Shown: positions 14,820 through 22,415, counted from the stretch's first letter. The stretch: DNA of 23,538 nucleotides from an uncultured Clostridia bacterium (GCA_947589145.1 CANQCB010000008.1:1-23538), one strand, 5' to 3'. Made by a program: numbers and translations. Notes: generated by a model from the sequence alone, not told the origin.

Positions 14820-16913
14820 TCAGTCCTGATAGAACAGCATATCGCCGTAGGACGGAAGCGGCCAATAGTCCGAACTGATAAGCAGTTCGAGTTCGTCGAT
14901 CGTCGCGCGGAGTTCTTCCATTTTCACGAGCACGACGTCGTGCAGATACATTGCGCTTTCGGAAGCCCCGTTCATGCTTGCCGCTTTGAGACGGAGCGAT
15001 TCGAGTTCGTTGTTTTGCGCATAAGCCTTGTCTACGAGGCGGCTGGACTTATAGAGCACGCTGCCCTCGTAGTCGTAGGACATATCGAGCGACTTTTTGT
15101 TTTTGATCGATTTTGACAGCACGTTCATAAATTCCACGCATGCGGGAAGGATCTGCTTTGCCGTCATCTTGAACATGGTGTGCGCTTCGATATTGATAAC
15201 CTTCGCGTACTGTTCGAGAAGTATTTCCTTTCTCGCCTCGCATTCGCGCTGTTTGAATATTCCGAAGTGCTCGAAGAGAGCGACGTTTTCGGGAAGAGTG
15301 TAATATTGAAGCGCTTCGGGCGTGGATTTGATTTCCGGAAGTCCGCGCTTTTTGCTTTCCACTTTGATCCATTCTTCGGAGTAGTTGTTTCCGTTGAATA
15401 CGACGGCTTTATGCTCCGCATACGTCGACTTGATGAGCTTGCGCGCCTCTTTTTCGAGGTTTTCGGGCTTCACTTTGGAAAGTTTTGCAACCATGCCTTC
15501 CATGGCGTCCGCAACGGCTACGTTTATCATTACGTTGGGGCAGCCGATATTGAGCGCAGAACCGAGAGCGCGGAACTCGAACTTATTTCCCGTGAACGCG
15601 AACGGCGAAGTTCTGTTGCGGTCGGAGTTGTCCTTTTCGAAATCGGGCACCGCGCCGACGCCTATCGCCGTCTTGACAGAGCCTGCTTCTTTGTAAGTCT
15701 TGCCTTCCTCGATAGCGTCGAAAATGGCTTTGAGGTGATCCCCGAGATATACGCTTATGATCGCGGGAGGCGCTTCGTTCGCGCCGAGACGGTGGTCGTT
15801 GCCTGCCGAAGCGACGGACAAGCGGAGAAGATCCGAATGCTTATGCACCGCCTCGATAACCGCCGAAATGCTGAGCAGGAAAAGCAGGTTGTTGGACGGG
15901 TCTTTGCCGGGAGCAAGGAGATTTATGCCCGTATCCGTGGAGATCGACCAGTTGTTATGCTTGCCGCTGCCGTTTACGCCCTTGAAAGGTTTTTCGTGAA
16001 GCAAGCAAGCGAGCCCGTGTTTTTCCGCCGTCTTTTTAAGCACTTCCATGGTGAGCAGGTTGTGATCCGTGGCGACGTTTATGGAAGCGTAGACGGGCGC
16101 GAGTTCGTGTTGGCAAGGCGCGACTTCGTTGTGACGCGTCTTTGCGTTTACGCCCAATTTCCACAACTGCTCGTCAACGTCCTCCATGAACTCCATAACG
16201 CGAATGCGGATCGCGCCGAAGTATTGATCTTCGAGTTCCTGTCCTTTGGGCGGAGCTGCGCCGAAAAGCGTTCTGCCCGTGTATATAAGGTCTTTGCGCG
16301 CGTTGTAAAGTTCTTTATCGATGAGGAAGTATTCCTGTTCGGGTCCAACGGTGGACTTTACCGAAGAGCACTTAACGCCGAGTATGTTGGCAAGTTTGGT
16401 TGCGACTTCGCTTATTGCCGCCATGGAGCGGAGAAGCGGAGTTTTTTTGTCCAGAACCTCGCCCGTGAACGAGATAAAGCAGGTCGGGATATAGAGGGTC
16501 GTGCCCATGACGAACGCGTAACTCGTCGGGTCCCACGCCGTGTAGCCGCGCGCTTCCGCCGTTTCGCGCATTCCGCCGGAGGGGAAAGACGAAGCGTCGG
16601 GCTCGCCCTTGATGAGCTCCTTGCCCTTAAACGTCATAATGACGCTGCCGCCCGGTTGAGGGTCGATGAACGAGTCGTGTTTCTCGGCGGGCAGACCGGT
16701 CATGGGCTGAAACCAGTGAGTGTAATGGGTCGCGCCCTTTTCGATCGCCCACTCTTTCATCGCTTCCGCAATCTCGTCGGCAAGTTTCGGAGAGAGCGCC
16801 TTGTCGTCGGAAATGGTGGTTTTGAGCGCCTTGTATGTTTCCGCGGACAGACGTTTCTTCATCTCTTTGTCGTTGAATACCATGCTTCCAAACATTTCGG
16901 GTACGTTTAACAT
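14820..16913 (-). CDS. glnN: Glutamine synthetase type III
   Basis: This 697-residue cytoplasmic enzyme condenses glutamate and ammonia with ATP to make glutamine. Its length and sequence fit the GSIII class (about 700 residues), not GSI (about 450-470). Motifs are the N-terminal VPEMFGSMVFND, the GSIII FPSGGMRETAEARGYTAWD region (110-128), VGPEQEYFLID (199 region, metal-binding glutamates), HNEVAPCQHE (261-270), NGSGKHNNWS (314-323), AGNDHRLGANEAPP (370-383) and NRTSPFAFTGNKFEFR (433-448), followed by the GSIII-specific C-terminal helical extension. The start is set by AAGGAG seven bases upstream. It has a strong promoter and a hairpin-containing 85-base leader. The Amt-PII gene follows, so ammonia import and fixation are linked. 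GSIII genes are often named glnN or glnA. Confidence 0.95.
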   Translation of the reverse strand: MLNVPEMFGSMVFNDKEMKKRLSAETYKALKTTISDDKALSPKLADEIAEAMKEWAIEKGATHYTHWFQPMTGLPAEKHDSFIDPQPGGSVIMTFKGKELIKGEPDASSFPSGGMRETAEARGYTAWDPTSYAFVMGTTLYIPTCFISFTGEVLDKKTPLLRSMAAISEVATKLANILGVKCSSVKSTVGPEQEYFLIDKELYNARKDLIYTGRTLFGAAPPKGQELEDQYFGAIRIRVMEFMEDVDEQLWKLGVNAKTRHNEVAPCQHELAPVYASINVATDHNLLTMEVLKKTAEKHGLACLLHEKPFKGVNGSGKHNNWSISTDTGINLLAPGKDPSNNLLFLLSISAVIEAVHKHSDLLRLSVASAGNDHRLGANEAPPAIISVYLGDHLKAIFDAIEEGKTYKEAGSVKTAIGVGAVPDFEKDNSDRNRTSPFAFTGNKFEFRALGSALNIGCPNVMINVAVADAMEGMVAKLSKVKPENLEKEARKLIKSTYAEHKAVVFNGNNYSEEWIKVESKKRGLPEIKSTPEALQYYTLPENVALFEHFGIFKQRECEARKEILLEQYAKVINIEAHTMFKMTAKQILPACVEFMNVLSKSIKNKKSLDMSYDYEGSVLYKSSRLVDKAYAQNNELESLRLKAASMNGASESAMYLHDVVLVKMEELRATIDELELLISSDYWPLPSYGDMLFYQD

Positions 16914-16952
16914 TTTTATACTCCTTGATAAATATATTTTTCAAAATAGAAT

Positions 16953-16987
16953 AAGGCGCTAACGAAACATAGATTCGTCAGCGCCTT
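16953..16987 (-). promoter_or_regulatory. Hairpin in the glnN leader
   Basis: An 8-bp stem (AGGCGCT with AGCGCCT plus a closing A-T pair), one mismatch and a 5-bp inner stem ACGAA/TTCGT form a hairpin between the promoter and the ribosome binding site. On the minus strand it is followed by TTATTCTATTTT, a weak U-rich tract. It could be a partial attenuator or an mRNA-stabilising element; this is inference. Confidence 0.5.
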
Positions 16988-17004
16988 TGCTGTTTTACGG
17001 TTTT

Positions 17005-17033
17005 ATTATATTCTTGCCGAAAAAATAAGTCAA
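17005..17033 (-). promoter_or_regulatory. Promoter of glnN
   Basis: A minus-strand -35 TTGACT (17028-17033), a 17-base spacer and a perfect -10 TATAAT (17005-17010) place the transcript start near 16998. It is back to back with the plus-strand promoter at 17078-17106. An AT-rich 44-base stretch separates the two -35 boxes. Confidence 0.85.
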
Positions 17034-17077
17034 ACATTTTTACGCCGTTTTTCGTAATTTTTTTTATTTGTTTTTTC

Positions 17078-17106
17078 TTGACAAACTTTCGGATCGCGAG
17101 TATAAT
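17078..17106 (+). promoter_or_regulatory. Perfect consensus promoter of the Cys-rich small gene
   Basis: TTGACA (17078-17083), a 17-base spacer and TATAAT (17101-17106) match the housekeeping sigma consensus exactly. It predicts a leader of about 78 bases before the ATG at 17191. Confidence 0.9.
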
Positions 17107-17190
17107 AACTACTGCTCGGGAATCGGAACTATCCTTTCGACCTTGACAACACACAGCCGAATTCCGAAAAATCAAACAAGGAGATTGAAA

Positions 17191-17415
17191 ATGGCTCTTA
17201 CAAAAAAGCAGTCCGAAATGGACGTTGATAAGTGGATCAAGAGCGAGCAGGCAGGTCGCGATATGTGCGGCGAGTTCGAATTCTGCGCAAATTGCGACAA
17301 GGAAGTCGAAAACCCCTGCGCCAAGGCGCTTTCCGCTTACAACAAACAGAGCAAAGCCGTAAAGTCCGCTGAAAAACCCGCGAGAACCTGCGGCAGAAAG
17401 TCGAAGAAGGCATAA
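17191..17415 (+). CDS. Small Cys-rich protein of unknown function, strongly promoted
   Basis: This 74-residue protein begins MALTKKQSEMDVDKWIKSEQ. Five Cys are present: Cys26, Cys32, Cys35, Cys43 and Cys67. The first four form Cx5Cx2Cx7C (within CGEFEFCANCD and NPCAKA), a spacing that could hold a zinc ion or an iron-sulfur cluster. The tail is Lys/Ala-rich (SKAVKSAEK) and ends RKSKKA. It has no signal peptide or membrane segment and looks cytoplasmic. The start has AAGGAG and the gene has its own consensus promoter and terminator, so it is a complete, probably abundant single-gene transcript. I do not recognise the family. It diverges from the nitrogen-assimilation genes, which may or may not be meaningful. 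Confidence 0.85.
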   Translation: MALTKKQSEMDVDKWIKSEQAGRDMCGEFEFCANCDKEVENPCAKALSAYNKQSKAVKSAEKPARTCGRKSKKA

Positions 17416-17444
17416 CCTTTCTCGAAAACAAATGGTGATGGCCG

Positions 17445-17474
17445 GGCAGACGCATAGCGTTCTGCCGTTTTTTT
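17445..17474 (+). terminator. Terminator of the Cys-rich small gene
   Basis: A stem of GGCAGA and CGC pairing with GCG and TCTGCC (one bulged T, loop ATA) is followed by G and seven T residues (17468-17474). The strong T run lies only on the plus strand, so it serves the small gene and not the convergent regulator. Confidence 0.85.
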
Positions 17475-17486
17475 ATGCCTTACCCT

Positions 17487-18158
17487 TTATTTATCTTCCT
17501 TCCTCGCATTTTTATGAGCATAGATCTCTCCGACGGTCGCAACCGTCGCGCTTACCGCTCCGCCCGCCGCCATTATGATCCACAGCGGGTGCCAAAGCCC
17601 TGTCACCGCTCCTGCCGTTATGAAGGCAATCGTGCATGCGATCATAACGATACCGCTTATTCCCTCGCTGTACGGATTTTCTCCCGCCGCGATCTTGTTC
17701 GCATTCTTCGCGGTATCGAATAACGCGAACACCATTCCGCATATAACGTCCGACATAACGGCGTCCGTAATTATCACCCAATACGGATTCCAGCCGACGT
17801 TAAACCCCACGATGAGAAAGGCAACGAGTCCGCAAACGGCAATAACGCCGCAAGTAACGGCTGACGCCACACGCAACGCCGCATTGCCGCGAACGGGCTC
17901 TTCTTCGCGTTCGACCGCCTCTTTCCCGCCTTTTTTCACAATATATCCTTTTAGCAATTCGTCCACGGTCACGCCGAATATTTCCGACAAAGGAACAAGC
18001 AGCGACGTGTCGGGCATAGATTCACCCGTTTCCCATTTGGATACCGCCTTGTTGCTTATACCGAGTTTGTCGGCAAGTTCGGATTGCGTCATGCCCTTTT
18101 CCTTTCTGAGCGAATGAAGAAATTCCGCGAAATTATTATCGCCGTCCGTATAGTCCAT
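17487..18158 (-). CDS. XRE-family transcriptional regulator with a C-terminal membrane domain
   Basis: This 223-residue protein has a Cro/C1-type helix-turn-helix at about residues 13-67 (LRKEKGMTQSELADKLGISNKAVSKWETGES), a charged linker, and about four hydrophobic segments at roughly 94-117, 125-145, 168-187 and 189-212. It is therefore a DNA-binding protein tethered to the membrane. Such proteins are common in Firmicutes and often respond to envelope stress or peptides; the target here is unknown. The ATG is chosen because AAGGAGG lies seven bases upstream; an earlier ATG at 18188 has no such site. It has its own promoter, converges with the Cys-rich gene, and has no obvious terminator on its strand. 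Confidence 0.88.
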   Translation of the reverse strand: MDYTDGDNNFAEFLHSLRKEKGMTQSELADKLGISNKAVSKWETGESMPDTSLLVPLSEIFGVTVDELLKGYIVKKGGKEAVEREEEPVRGNAALRVASAVTCGVIAVCGLVAFLIVGFNVGWNPYWVIITDAVMSDVICGMVFALFDTAKNANKIAAGENPYSEGISGIVMIACTIAFITAGAVTGLWHPLWIIMAAGGAVSATVATVGEIYAHKNARKEDK

Positions 18159-18179
18159 ATATACGCCTCCTTTTTTACT

Positions 18180-18208
18180 ATGATACATTTAGTCGCCGCT
18201 TATTGCAA
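18180..18208 (-). promoter_or_regulatory. Promoter of the XRE regulator gene
   Basis: A minus-strand -35 TTGCAA (18203-18208), a 17-base spacer and -10 TATCAT (18180-18185) lie just upstream of the AAGGAGG site. The transcript would have a very short leader. Confidence 0.65.
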
Positions 18209-18279
18209 TAGAAAAAAGTCGAATATCGGTGGAATTTTTCAAAATACACGGTAATCCGACGGTGATTTTCCCGAAAATC

Positions 18280-18320
18280 AAAAAACACCGCTCACGGCGT
18301 ATGGGGAGAGGTGTGTTTTT
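18280..18320 (-). terminator. Terminator of the rpmH-to-DUF2726 operon
   Basis: An 8-bp AAAAACAC/GTGTTTTT stem (18281-18288 with 18313-18320) encloses a CGC/GCG inner hairpin, and the minus strand leaves it in a T run (18280-18285). It begins about 10 bases after the DUF2726-like stop. A second small hairpin, GATTTT-CGGG-AAAATC, follows at 18262-18277. Confidence 0.75.
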
Positions 18321-18330
18321 ATAATGTGTT

Positions 18331-18918
18331 TTATAAAAGTCTGCGCAGTTCGCTTTTCAGCCAACGCACGTCGTGTATCCGCCCGATATCTACGGTGAGG
18401 AGCGGCAGGTGCGCGTCGGCGCATATTGCGGCGACTTTTTCGTCGCGGAGTTTGCGGTCGTCGCGGGAGTGCGAAGCGTCGTTAAGTTCGATCACGAGCA
18501 GCGGCATAAAGGAATTCGAATCGACTATGCAAAAATCGGCAATACGGAAAAGCTCGCTGCGATATCCTCCTCCGCTGATTTTATCTATTACGGAAAGCAG
18601 GGCTACCTGCGGCAGAACCGTGCATTTGCGGAGATCGAGAGCGGAGCAAAGAACCCTGTATAATTGCACTTCGGGCGCAGTCATTATCGACCGTTTCTTT
18701 CTGTATTCCGCGCCGTCCGGCAATAACGGTTTGTCCTTTCGCCTGACGAGCAGCACGATAATGAAAACGAGAGAGACAACGGCGACCGCCAACCCGATCG
18801 CAAACAAAATCCAACGCAGGTTTTGCACGTCGGGGTTGTCGATCAAAACGAACAAAAACGACAGAGCGGCAATAGCCGCTCCCGAAATAAATGTTATGAC
18901 ATACGTACTTAATTTCAT
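18331..18918 (-). CDS. Membrane-anchored DUF2726-like protein (restriction-endonuclease-like fold)
   Basis: This 195-residue protein has two hydrophobic segments (about 5-27 and 36-58) and then a soluble domain of about 120 residues. The domain resembles DUF2726: TAPEVQLYRVL, FRIADFCIVD, LLVIELNDASH and RKLRDEKVAAICADAHLPLLTVD. The Asp127 and Glu144 positions match the acidic pair of PD-(D/E)xK-like folds, so nucleic-acid processing is possible but unproven. The start overlaps the jag stop by four bases (ATGA), which implies translational coupling and makes it the last gene of the rpmH-rnpA-yidD-yidC-jag operon. A terminator follows. At this position many Firmicutes have mnmE instead. Confidence 0.8.
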   Translation of the reverse strand: MKLSTYVITFISGAAIAALSFLFVLIDNPDVQNLRWILFAIGLAVAVVSLVFIIVLLVRRKDKPLLPDGAEYRKKRSIMTAPEVQLYRVLCSALDLRKCTVLPQVALLSVIDKISGGGYRSELFRIADFCIVDSNSFMPLLVIELNDASHSRDDRKLRDEKVAAICADAHLPLLTVDIGRIHDVRWLKSELRRLL

Positions 18919-20042
18919 TCCTTGCCTTTTCCGCCGCGATACCGACGACGGTTGGGACCTTTCGCGTGCCCCGACGCATTCTTCGGAATAATTACGATAT
19001 AGCGCATGGGGTCTTTTCCCTCGCTATGCGTAACAACGTCGTTTCTTTCGCTGAGCGCGGCGTGTACCACGCGGCGGCTTGCGCTGCTCATGGGTTCGAG
19101 TTCCACGCGCTTACCCGTCGCCACCGCTTTGTCCGCTTTCGCGAGCGCGTTTTGCACGAGCATTTCGTTGCGGTGCGCGCGATAGTTGCCTGCGTCGAGA
19201 TTGATATGGATATATTTGCTTTCGTTCTCGTTCGCGGCGAGCATTGTCAGATATTCCAACGCCTCGATCGTTTCTCCGCGCTGTCCGATCAAAATTTCAT
19301 CGGACGCCGTGAGCTCGATATCTATATCCCCGTCCTTAACTTCGCATTTGCAGTCGGTTTCGACGCCCATGCGCTTCGCGACCTCTTTGAGATATGCGAC
19401 CGCCTTTTCGCGCACTTCGGCGATCTCTTCGGGGGTATGCAAGGGGGTCTCTCTCTTCTCGGACTTCGCTTCCGACTTCTCGGGCTTGGGTTTTTCGAGT
19501 TTTACCGTCTCTTCCGACAGTTCGGCTCGGAAGTCACGGGTAAATTGCGGCTTCGGCTGAGGTTTTGCCTGTTGCGACTGCTTTTGTTGAGCCGCGGGTT
19601 GAGCCGCGACCTGCTTGTCCTGCCGTTGAGGTTTGTCCGACGATTGAGCCGGTTTCTGTTGAGCCGCAGGTTGAGCCGCGACCTGCTTATCCTGCCGTTG
19701 AGGTTTGTCCGACGGTTGAGGCTTTTGTTGAGGTTGTGCGGGTTGAGCCGGCTTTTGCCCCTGTTTTTGCCCGAACTTTTGCTTGGACTTGTTATCGGGC
19801 GTTTTTGCCGCTTCCGCTTTACGCGTGCGTTCTTCCACGTTGCGCATAACGGAAGCCGCCGTCTTTTTCTCGACGGTGGACTTTTCTTCGCCTACGTAAG
19901 TCAGGCGCACTTTTGCTTTGCGGAAAATACCGGGGTGAACGAGAATTTTAACCTCGACGTCGTCCTCCTTGCAGCCCAATTCCGCAAGCCCGACGGCGAG
20001 CGCCTTTTCTATGTCCTTTCCGACGGTTTCTATCGTTTTCAT
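18915..20042 (-). CDS. jag: Jag/KhpB (EloR) RNA-binding protein with KH and R3H domains
   Basis: This 375-residue cytoplasmic RNA-binding protein is linked in other Firmicutes to cell elongation and to YidC. Residues 1-50 are the Jag-N domain (MKTIETVGKDIEKALAVGL, FRKAKVRL). Residues about 80-200 are a low-complexity Gln/Lys/Pro/Ala linker with a 24-residue tandem repeat. Residues about 205-280 form a KH domain with IGQRGETIEALEYL (GxxG at 253-256), and residues about 290-352 an R3H domain with RRVVH (323-327) and SEGKDPMRYIVI. The C-terminus is basic (RRRYRGGKGKE). The linker makes it longer than the compact 200-250-residue homologues. AAGGAAAG precedes the ATG. It follows yidC by 41 bp and overlaps the DUF2726-like gene by four. 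Confidence 0.95.
   Translation of the reverse strand: MKTIETVGKDIEKALAVGLAELGCKEDDVEVKILVHPGIFRKAKVRLTYVGEEKSTVEKKTAASVMRNVEERTRKAEAAKTPDNKSKQKFGQKQGQKPAQPAQPQQKPQPSDKPQRQDKQVAAQPAAQQKPAQSSDKPQRQDKQVAAQPAAQQKQSQQAKPQPKPQFTRDFRAELSEETVKLEKPKPEKSEAKSEKRETPLHTPEEIAEVREKAVAYLKEVAKRMGVETDCKCEVKDGDIDIELTASDEILIGQRGETIEALEYLTMLAANENESKYIHINLDAGNYRAHRNEMLVQNALAKADKAVATGKRVELEPMSSASRRVVHAALSERNDVVTHSEGKDPMRYIVIIPKNASGHAKGPNRRRYRGGKGKE
19586..19720. repeat. Two 72-bp-period tandem repeats in the jag linker
   Basis: Bases 19586-19648 and 19658-19720 match at 60 of 63 positions with a 72-base period, exactly 24 codons. They encode two copies of SDKPQRQDKQVAAQPAAQQK. The near identity points to recent expansion in a disordered linker, and the length may vary between strains. 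Confidence 0.9.
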
Positions 20043-20083
20043 TACTTTCCTTCTTTAATTCGCTCGAAGTCTCCGACAAGAGA

Positions 20084-21559
20084 TCATTTCTTATTTTTCT
20101 TATCGCCGTTGGGGTCGGGTCTGCCGTACTTCTCTATATCCGATACGGTAGTTTTCCCGTCGACCTTCTCCTTGACCTTGCCCTTTTTCTCTCCCGAGAT
20201 AGGCACCATTTTCTTGCTTATCTGCGTGGTGACGAGGTTTATCAGCAAAGACATTGCCGAGTTGGTTACCATATAGAGGGTGAACGCCGCGCAATACATC
20301 AATGCGAACACACCCATAATGACGGGCATGACGAAGAGCATTGCTTTCATACAGCCTGCGTTCTGCCCTGCCGCCTGATCCTGACCGCTCTTTTTCTGCT
20401 GACGGCGGGTTATTATTTGCATTAACACGTTGAGCGCGACGGCGAGAACGGGGAGTATCAGATAGCCGTTCGGACCCTCGCTCGTCTCGTTTATCACGCG
20501 AGCCATAACGGTCTCGTAACTGTTGACTATTTTGTCCAGCGTATCCCGATCCAGCCCCGACCTGTCGGGATCGGTGGCGTAATTACCGATAGCGGCGACG
20601 AACTCGGACTGAGTCGTTTTGAGAGAGTTTGTCCAAGGAACGTCGGGCGACCATATATCGCGAACCCAAAGGAAGGAATCGTGTTGATACCCCTTACCGT
20701 CCGCATATTCGCCTATGCCCTCGTAATAATCGAAAACGTCGTTCTGTGCTATCGTTTCGCAATATTGCACGACGATATCCGCCGCCTTTTTTGCGCCGTA
20801 GTTGTCCGCTTTGGCTACCGCGGTCTCAATCGCCTCGTCTTTATTCTCGGCGTCCGCGTCGTAATATGCGACATAGGATTCCGCGAACCATGCCGAATAA
20901 GTCGTCGCGTAGAGGTCGGCATAAGCCGTCTCCTCAACGAGCGCCGCCGTTCCGAGCAGAGCCGCGTCCGCCGCCGACGAAACGTCCGATGACTCCGCAA
21001 AGGCGGTCGCAAAAGCGTCGTCGTACGCCGCGCGGAAATCCCCGCCGTAAACGACGGAAAGCGTGCCGTTGTCGGGATCGTAGTACTTCTCGTTTTCGTA
21101 AGATGCTTCGTAAGCGTCTACGTAAATATCGTATATTTTGACGTAATTGTCGAATTGTTTGTAATTCGCCGTTGCAAGGAGCGCCTGCCAAAGCCAAATG
21201 AATACCACGAGGGTAACGATCATCGGCAGGCAACTCGACATATAACTCATTCCCTCGCGGCGATTGAGTTCCGCCTGCTTCTGTTGCAGGACTTTCGGGT
21301 TACTGCCGTACGCCTTTTCGAGTTTTTCCATCTGCGGCTTGACGCGAATGGAAATGAGCTGATTTTTGCGCATTTTGTAGCGCTGAAAGAGATCGAGCGG
21401 CGAGAGCAGGATTTTTAAGACAACGGTGAGCAGTATAATTCTCAGCCCGTAGTAGGCAATGCCCGAGAACCAGCCGTTGAGAATCATCGCCCACGGAAAA
21501 GTCGTGTAATTGTTGACCGTGGTGCTTATTAATGTTGACATACCGCTCAAAAGAGCCAT
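20084..21559 (-). CDS. yidC: YidC/Oxa1 membrane protein insertase with very large external loop
   Basis: This 491-residue insertase places and folds membrane proteins. Recognisable parts are the first conserved membrane segment with the hydrophilic-groove Arg40 (YYGLRIILLTVVLKILLSPL), the cytoplasmic C1 hairpin rich in charge (about 58-105, with KPQMEKLEKAYG), TM2 (110-130), TM3 (GYLILPVLAVALNVLMQIITRRQ, 365-387), and the TM4-TM5 hairpin (AMLFVMPVIMGVFALMYCAAF to 445), then a basic tail. Between TM2 and TM3, where related proteins have about 30-40 residues, lie about 230. These comprise an Ala/Tyr/Asp-rich stretch (about 133-293), the conserved FLWVRDIWSPD, and a further insertion (about 307-362). 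By the usual topology this faces outside. The N-terminus has no lipobox. AAAGGAG precedes the ATG, which overlaps yidD by 13 bases. Confidence 0.95.
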   Translation of the reverse strand: MALLSGMSTLISTTVNNYTTFPWAMILNGWFSGIAYYGLRIILLTVVLKILLSPLDLFQRYKMRKNQLISIRVKPQMEKLEKAYGSNPKVLQQKQAELNRREGMSYMSSCLPMIVTLVVFIWLWQALLATANYKQFDNYVKIYDIYVDAYEASYENEKYYDPDNGTLSVVYGGDFRAAYDDAFATAFAESSDVSSAADAALLGTAALVEETAYADLYATTYSAWFAESYVAYYDADAENKDEAIETAVAKADNYGAKKAADIVVQYCETIAQNDVFDYYEGIGEYADGKGYQHDSFLWVRDIWSPDVPWTNSLKTTQSEFVAAIGNYATDPDRSGLDRDTLDKIVNSYETVMARVINETSEGPNGYLILPVLAVALNVLMQIITRRQQKKSGQDQAAGQNAGCMKAMLFVMPVIMGVFALMYCAAFTLYMVTNSAMSLLINLVTTQISKKMVPISGEKKGKVKEKVDGKTTVSDIEKYGRPDPNGDKKNKK

Positions 21560-21849
21560 TTCATATCTCCTTTCGGGTTATAAGGCACGGGATCGAAACC
21601 GCCGCGCGCAAACGGATTGCAACGCCCTATCCGCGCAATGCCCATACCAATACCTCGGATTGTTCCCCAATCCTCTATCGCCTGAAACATATAACTCGAA
21701 CAAGTCGGGTAATATATGCATGACTTTCCTATTATTTTGGATAAAGTGAGTTTGTATAATTTTATCAAACCCTGAAAAAACCACCTCAGTGTGAATATGC
21801 ATATAATCACGCGCATAAACGTGATTTTTTTCTTATTCCTGAGAATCAT
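21547..21849 (-). CDS. yidD: YidD membrane protein insertion efficiency factor
   Basis: This 100-residue inner-face membrane-associated protein helps YidC-dependent insertion. The family core is clear: LIKLYKLTLSKIIGKSC, YYPTCSSYMFQAIEDWG and RCNPFARGGFDPVP. The start is uncertain. The ATG at 21849 overlaps the rnpA end by 17 bases and has no good ribosome binding site. An ATG at 21816 (89 residues) begins closer to the usual family N-terminus, and its nearest AGGA lies unusually far upstream. It ends inside yidC with a 13-base overlap. Confidence 0.93.
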   Translation of the reverse strand: MILRNKKKITFMRVIICIFTLRWFFQGLIKLYKLTLSKIIGKSCIYYPTCSSYMFQAIEDWGTIRGIGMGIARIGRCNPFARGGFDPVPYNPKGDMKWLF

Positions 21850-22204
21850 TCTTTATGTTCAAGCGGCTGTTTTCGGTCTTAAAAAGACCTGCCTTGGTCA
21901 ATAAAAACAGCATTCTCCCTTTTATATCCGCATAAGATAAGTCGGTTATACCGGGACGCGCGGAAAAAACGTATTGACCGCGGACCAAGTTGTTCCACTC
22001 TTCACGGACAACGGCGCGCATGCGGCGTTTTACCAAATTGCGCTTTACCGCCTTGCCGACCTTGTTGGAAACGATAAATCCGACGAGTTTGCAATTTCCG
22101 CGCACGAAGTGAAGTGTTAAATATTTTTCGCTATATCGCGTTCCGTGCGCTCTGACATAGGTAAAACTCCCACGCTTTCTGAGCCTGAAACACTTTTTAA
22201 GCAT
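21833..22204 (-). CDS. rnpA: Ribonuclease P protein component
   Basis: This 123-residue basic protein binds the RNase P RNA and helps trim the 5' ends of tRNA precursors. It starts MLKKCFRLRKRGSFTYVRAHG, and the conserved RNR signature is GKAVKRNLVKRRMRAVVRE (about 50-68). It begins four bases after the rpmH stop. GGAAAG inside the last rpmH codons serves as its ribosome binding site, so translation is coupled. Confidence 0.96.
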   Translation of the reverse strand: MLKKCFRLRKRGSFTYVRAHGTRYSEKYLTLHFVRGNCKLVGFIVSNKVGKAVKRNLVKRRMRAVVREEWNNLVRGQYVFSARPGITDLSYADIKGRMLFLLTKAGLFKTENSRLNIKNDSQE

Positions 22205-22208
22205 AAAC

Positions 22209-22361
22209 TCAATTCTTTCCGAGCGGTTTGGGAGTGAGATTTTTTCTGCCCTTGTCGCGGCGGCGTTTAAGCACTCTGCGGCCTGCCGTCGTTTTCATTC
22301 TCGCACGGAAACCGTGTACTTTTCTCTGTGCTCTCTTTTTAGGCTGATAAGTTCTTTTCAT
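22209..22361 (-). CDS. rpmH: 50S ribosomal protein L34
   Basis: This 50-residue ribosomal protein reads MKRTYQPKKRAQRKVHGFRA at its start, then RMKTTAGRRVLKRRRDKGRK. It is the classic L34 with six extra C-terminal residues compared with the usual 44 (ending NLTPKPLGKN). AAAGGA lies nine bases before the ATG. It is the first gene of the rpmH-rnpA-yidD-yidC-jag operon and directly follows a strong promoter. Confidence 0.97.
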   Translation of the reverse strand: MKRTYQPKKRAQRKVHGFRARMKTTAGRRVLKRRRDKGRKNLTPKPLGKN

Positions 22362-22415
22362 AATGTTTCGTCCTTTAATTGATTATTCTTCATTTAGGCG
22401 TAATACTACCGCTAT

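Noticed and set aside
16953..16987. ANTAR-type antitermination hairpin before glnN
   Set aside because: ANTAR targets have paired hairpins with six-base loops carrying A at position 1 and G at position 4; the single loop here does not fit.
17445..17474. Shared bidirectional terminator for the XRE gene and the Cys-rich gene
   Set aside because: The T run follows the stem only on the plus strand; on the minus strand the stem is followed by CGGCCATC.
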